A stretch of DNA of 7,438 nt from an uncultured Eubacteriales bacterium (GTDB lineage Bacteria > Bacillota > Clostridia > Oscillospirales > Ruminococcaceae). Position 1 is the stretch's first letter. Each line of letters begins with the position of its first letter. The stretch is taken from the NCBI GenBank assembly GCA_900318545.1, contig ONLC01000105.1:1-7438 (forward strand), given 5' to 3'. The notes under the pieces are model-generated. The model was given only the letters and a program-made list of their open reading frames with translations. It did not search any database and was not told where the DNA came from. Positions 6,400 through 7,438 of the stretch are shown in pieces. Made by a program: the position numbers and the translations under genes.

Positions 6400-6990
6400 T
6401 TGTTTCCAAATCCAGAAGATCATGTTTCGGAAAATATGAAAAGCGTTTCCGATCTTTATGAGGCAGAGGTCTTGCTGGCGTATTTCCTCAACAGATCGGA
6501 AAGACCGTGTACACCTGCCCAGCTTACGGAGATAGCTACGGCTGAAGGAGTCATAAACTATTTTGTCTATAACGAAGCGATCGAAAAAATGATCGAGAAC
6601 GGTTCTCTGATACTTACCGAAAAAGAGGGGACAGAGGTATATGAACTCACCGAAAAGGGCAGGAACGGCGCAAACGACCTTAAAAAGATCGTTCTGAAAA
6701 GCATAAGGGACAGGATATATGCTGCGGGGCTGCGCCTTTTTGCAAAGCTGCGAAGCGAAAGCAGCGTTGATTGCCAGATCGAACCTCTTGAAAAGGGCTG
6801 TTCTGTACATACCCGCTTTAAGGACAAAAATGCTGAACTGATGGATATTTCGATATATGCCACCGATGAAGATCAGGCAGCTTTTATCAAGTCAAAGATC
6901 ATGAAGGATCCCTCGGGTTTTTATGGCAAGATAATCGATTATGTTATTTCAAATGAGGAGTATGTTCCCGATATAACGACCGAAGAATGA
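6400..6990 (+). CDS. DUF4364 family protein, winged-helix-like, TTG start
   Basis: A 196-residue protein that I recognise as DUF4364, a family found mostly in Clostridia and resembling PadR-type winged-helix regulators. Residues about 15-90 form the helix-turn-helix-like part: a helix (LYEAEVLLAYFLN), a second element (TPAQLTEIATAEGVINYFVYNEAIEKMIENGSL) and a wing (ILTEKEGTEVYELTEKG). The rest is a mixed alpha/beta domain of unknown role, with no membrane segment. GGAGGG at 6388-6393 fits the TTG at 6400 (7-base spacing); a TTG at 6394 touches the ribosome binding site directly, and the first in-frame ATG (6436) has no site. It is 15 bases from aroC, so it is probably co-transcribed. A regulatory link to the aro genes is only a guess. 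Confidence 0.85.
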   Translation: MFPNPEDHVSENMKSVSDLYEAEVLLAYFLNRSERPCTPAQLTEIATAEGVINYFVYNEAIEKMIENGSLILTEKEGTEVYELTEKGRNGANDLKKIVLKSIRDRIYAAGLRLFAKLRSESSVDCQIEPLEKGCSVHTRFKDKNAELMDISIYATDEDQAAFIKSKIMKDPSGFYGKIIDYVISNEEYVPDITTEE

Positions 6991-7003
6991 ATAAAAATGC
7001 TTC

Positions 7004-7034
7004 AGCTCTCGATAAAAAGCGAGAGCTTTCATTT
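7004..7034 (+). terminator. Terminator at the end of the aro / DUF4364 unit
   Basis: A perfect 8-base-pair stem (AGCTCTCG 7004-7011 with CGAGAGCT 7020-7027) with an 8-base A-rich loop begins 13 bases after the DUF4364 stop. The plus-strand tail is a broken T tract (TTTCATTTA). The minus-strand side also has a T-rich tail, so it may work in both directions. It separates the aro unit from the rRNA promoter. Confidence 0.75.
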
Positions 7035-7102
7035 AAAAATGCATAAAAGAGAATGACAATTTCGACCGTATATGTTCAAACCGCCGAAAAGCAAAAAAGT
7101 AG

Positions 7103-7131
7103 TTGACAAAGCAAAGAAAGTGTGATAATAT
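7103..7131 (+). promoter_or_regulatory. rRNA operon promoter
   Basis: -35 TTGACA (7103-7108), a 17-base spacer and -10 TAATAT (7126-7131) with TG in the extended -10 position (7123-7124). An A-rich stretch just upstream (about 7086-7098) could act as an UP element. An overlapping TATAAT (7129-7134) would need a 20-base spacer and is less likely. Transcription should start near 7138, about 215 bases before mature 16S rRNA. I see only this one promoter. Confidence 0.85.
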
Positions 7132-7137
7132 AATAAA

Positions 7138-7351
7138 GTCGCCTGCGGAAAGCAGAAGGGCGGCACTTGCATCTTGAAAACCGAACAATAACGAAAGAAA
7201 ACCCTTTAGTTAAGACCTTTGAGTGAAAAACTTAGAGGAAGTCTTGAGTACCGAGACTAAAAGAAAAGGTACACGCACAGTGATTCATTGGAAACGATGA
7301 AGTGACTGAGATCATATTTTCACTTAAAAGAGAGTGATATAGGATACAACT
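7138..7351 (+). promoter_or_regulatory. Structured 5' leader of the rRNA operon, with boxA-like antitermination element
   Basis: This stretch between promoter and 16S rRNA holds no gene, but it folds heavily. A first hairpin pairs GTCGCC (7138-7143) with GGCGGC (7159-7164), with an inner TGC/GCA stem. Right after it lies TGCATCTTGAAAAC (7168-7181), which resembles the boxA antitermination sequence of Firmicutes rRNA operons, so hairpin plus boxA looks like a nut-type site. Further hairpins follow at 7212-7245 (loop TGAAAAA), 7248-7272 (GTACC/GGTAC), 7278-7308 (loop GGAAAC) and 7320-7337 (TCACT/AGTGA). The last ones may belong to the leader-trailer stem cut by RNase III, but the 3' partner is outside the window. 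Confidence 0.7.
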
Positions 7352-7438
7352 TAAATTAAGAGTTTGATCCTGGCTCAGGACGAACGCTGGCGGCACGCTT
7401 AACACATGCAAGTCGAACGGAGTTAATTTGAGCTTGCT
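7352..7438 (+). rRNA. rrs: 16S ribosomal RNA, 5' end (partial)
   Basis: The universal 5' sequence AGAGTTTGATCCTGGCTCAG (7359-7378) is followed by the conserved GACGAACGCTGGCGGCACGC and by ACACATGCAAGTCGAACGGAG, which leads into variable region V1. The mature 5' end is placed at about 7352 by comparison with the E. coli start, where AGAGTTTG begins at position 8; this could be off by one or two bases. Only about 87 bases are present. The GGCACGCTTAACACATG version is typical of Clostridia such as Ruminococcus. Confidence 0.97.

Noticed and set aside
6993..7042. 8-base direct repeat AAAAATGC flanking the terminator (6993-7000 and 7035-7042)
   Set aside because: Short, A-rich and without any other sign of an insertion element; likely chance in a low-complexity intergenic region.

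Overview
The window looks like chromosomal DNA of a low-to-mid GC Gram-positive anaerobe of the class Clostridia, most like Ruminococcus or a close relative in the Oscillospiraceae. This rests on the first ~87 bases of 16S rRNA at the right edge, the DUF4364 gene (a Clostridia family), strong GGAGG ribosome binding sites, consensus sigma-A promoters with extended -10 elements, and protein sequences of Firmicutes type. The genus is an inference from a very short 16S piece and from memory, not from a search.

Layout. At the left edge lie the first 10 codons of a gene on the minus strand, with its own promoter and ribosome binding site. A divergent control region of about 200 bases separates it from hflX (ribosome-associated GTPase). 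After hflX comes a fresh promoter, a 42-codon phenylalanine-rich small ORF and a rho-independent terminator placed directly before aroF. A shikimate-pathway cluster follows on the same strand: aroF (DAHP synthase), aroB (3-dehydroquinate synthase), aroA (EPSP synthase) and aroC (chorismate synthase). A DUF4364 gene closes the cluster, starting at a TTG codon. A bidirectional-looking terminator, an rRNA promoter, a structured rRNA leader with a boxA-like element and the 5' end of a 16S rRNA gene complete the window.

How the genes work together. AroF makes DAHP from phosphoenolpyruvate and erythrose 4-phosphate, AroB closes it to 3-dehydroquinate, AroA makes EPSP from shikimate 3-phosphate and AroC makes chorismate. 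The intermediate steps (3-dehydroquinase, shikimate dehydrogenase, shikimate kinase) are not encoded here and must lie elsewhere.

The most notable item is the region between hflX and aroF. The small ORF has 10 Phe in 42 codons (including FFF twice, plus one Tyr and one Trp). The RNA between it and aroF can be drawn as a classic attenuator: segment 1 (1669-1675) pairs with segment 2 (1694-1701), segment 2 (1693-1705) can alternatively pair with segment 3 (1760-1772), and segment 3 pairs with segment 4 to form the terminator (1758-1794). A ribosome stalled at the second Phe cluster would cover segment 1 and free segment 2 to block the terminator. I infer Phe-responsive transcription attenuation of DAHP synthase. 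Internal promoter-like sequences before aroB and inside aroA would let the later genes escape this control.
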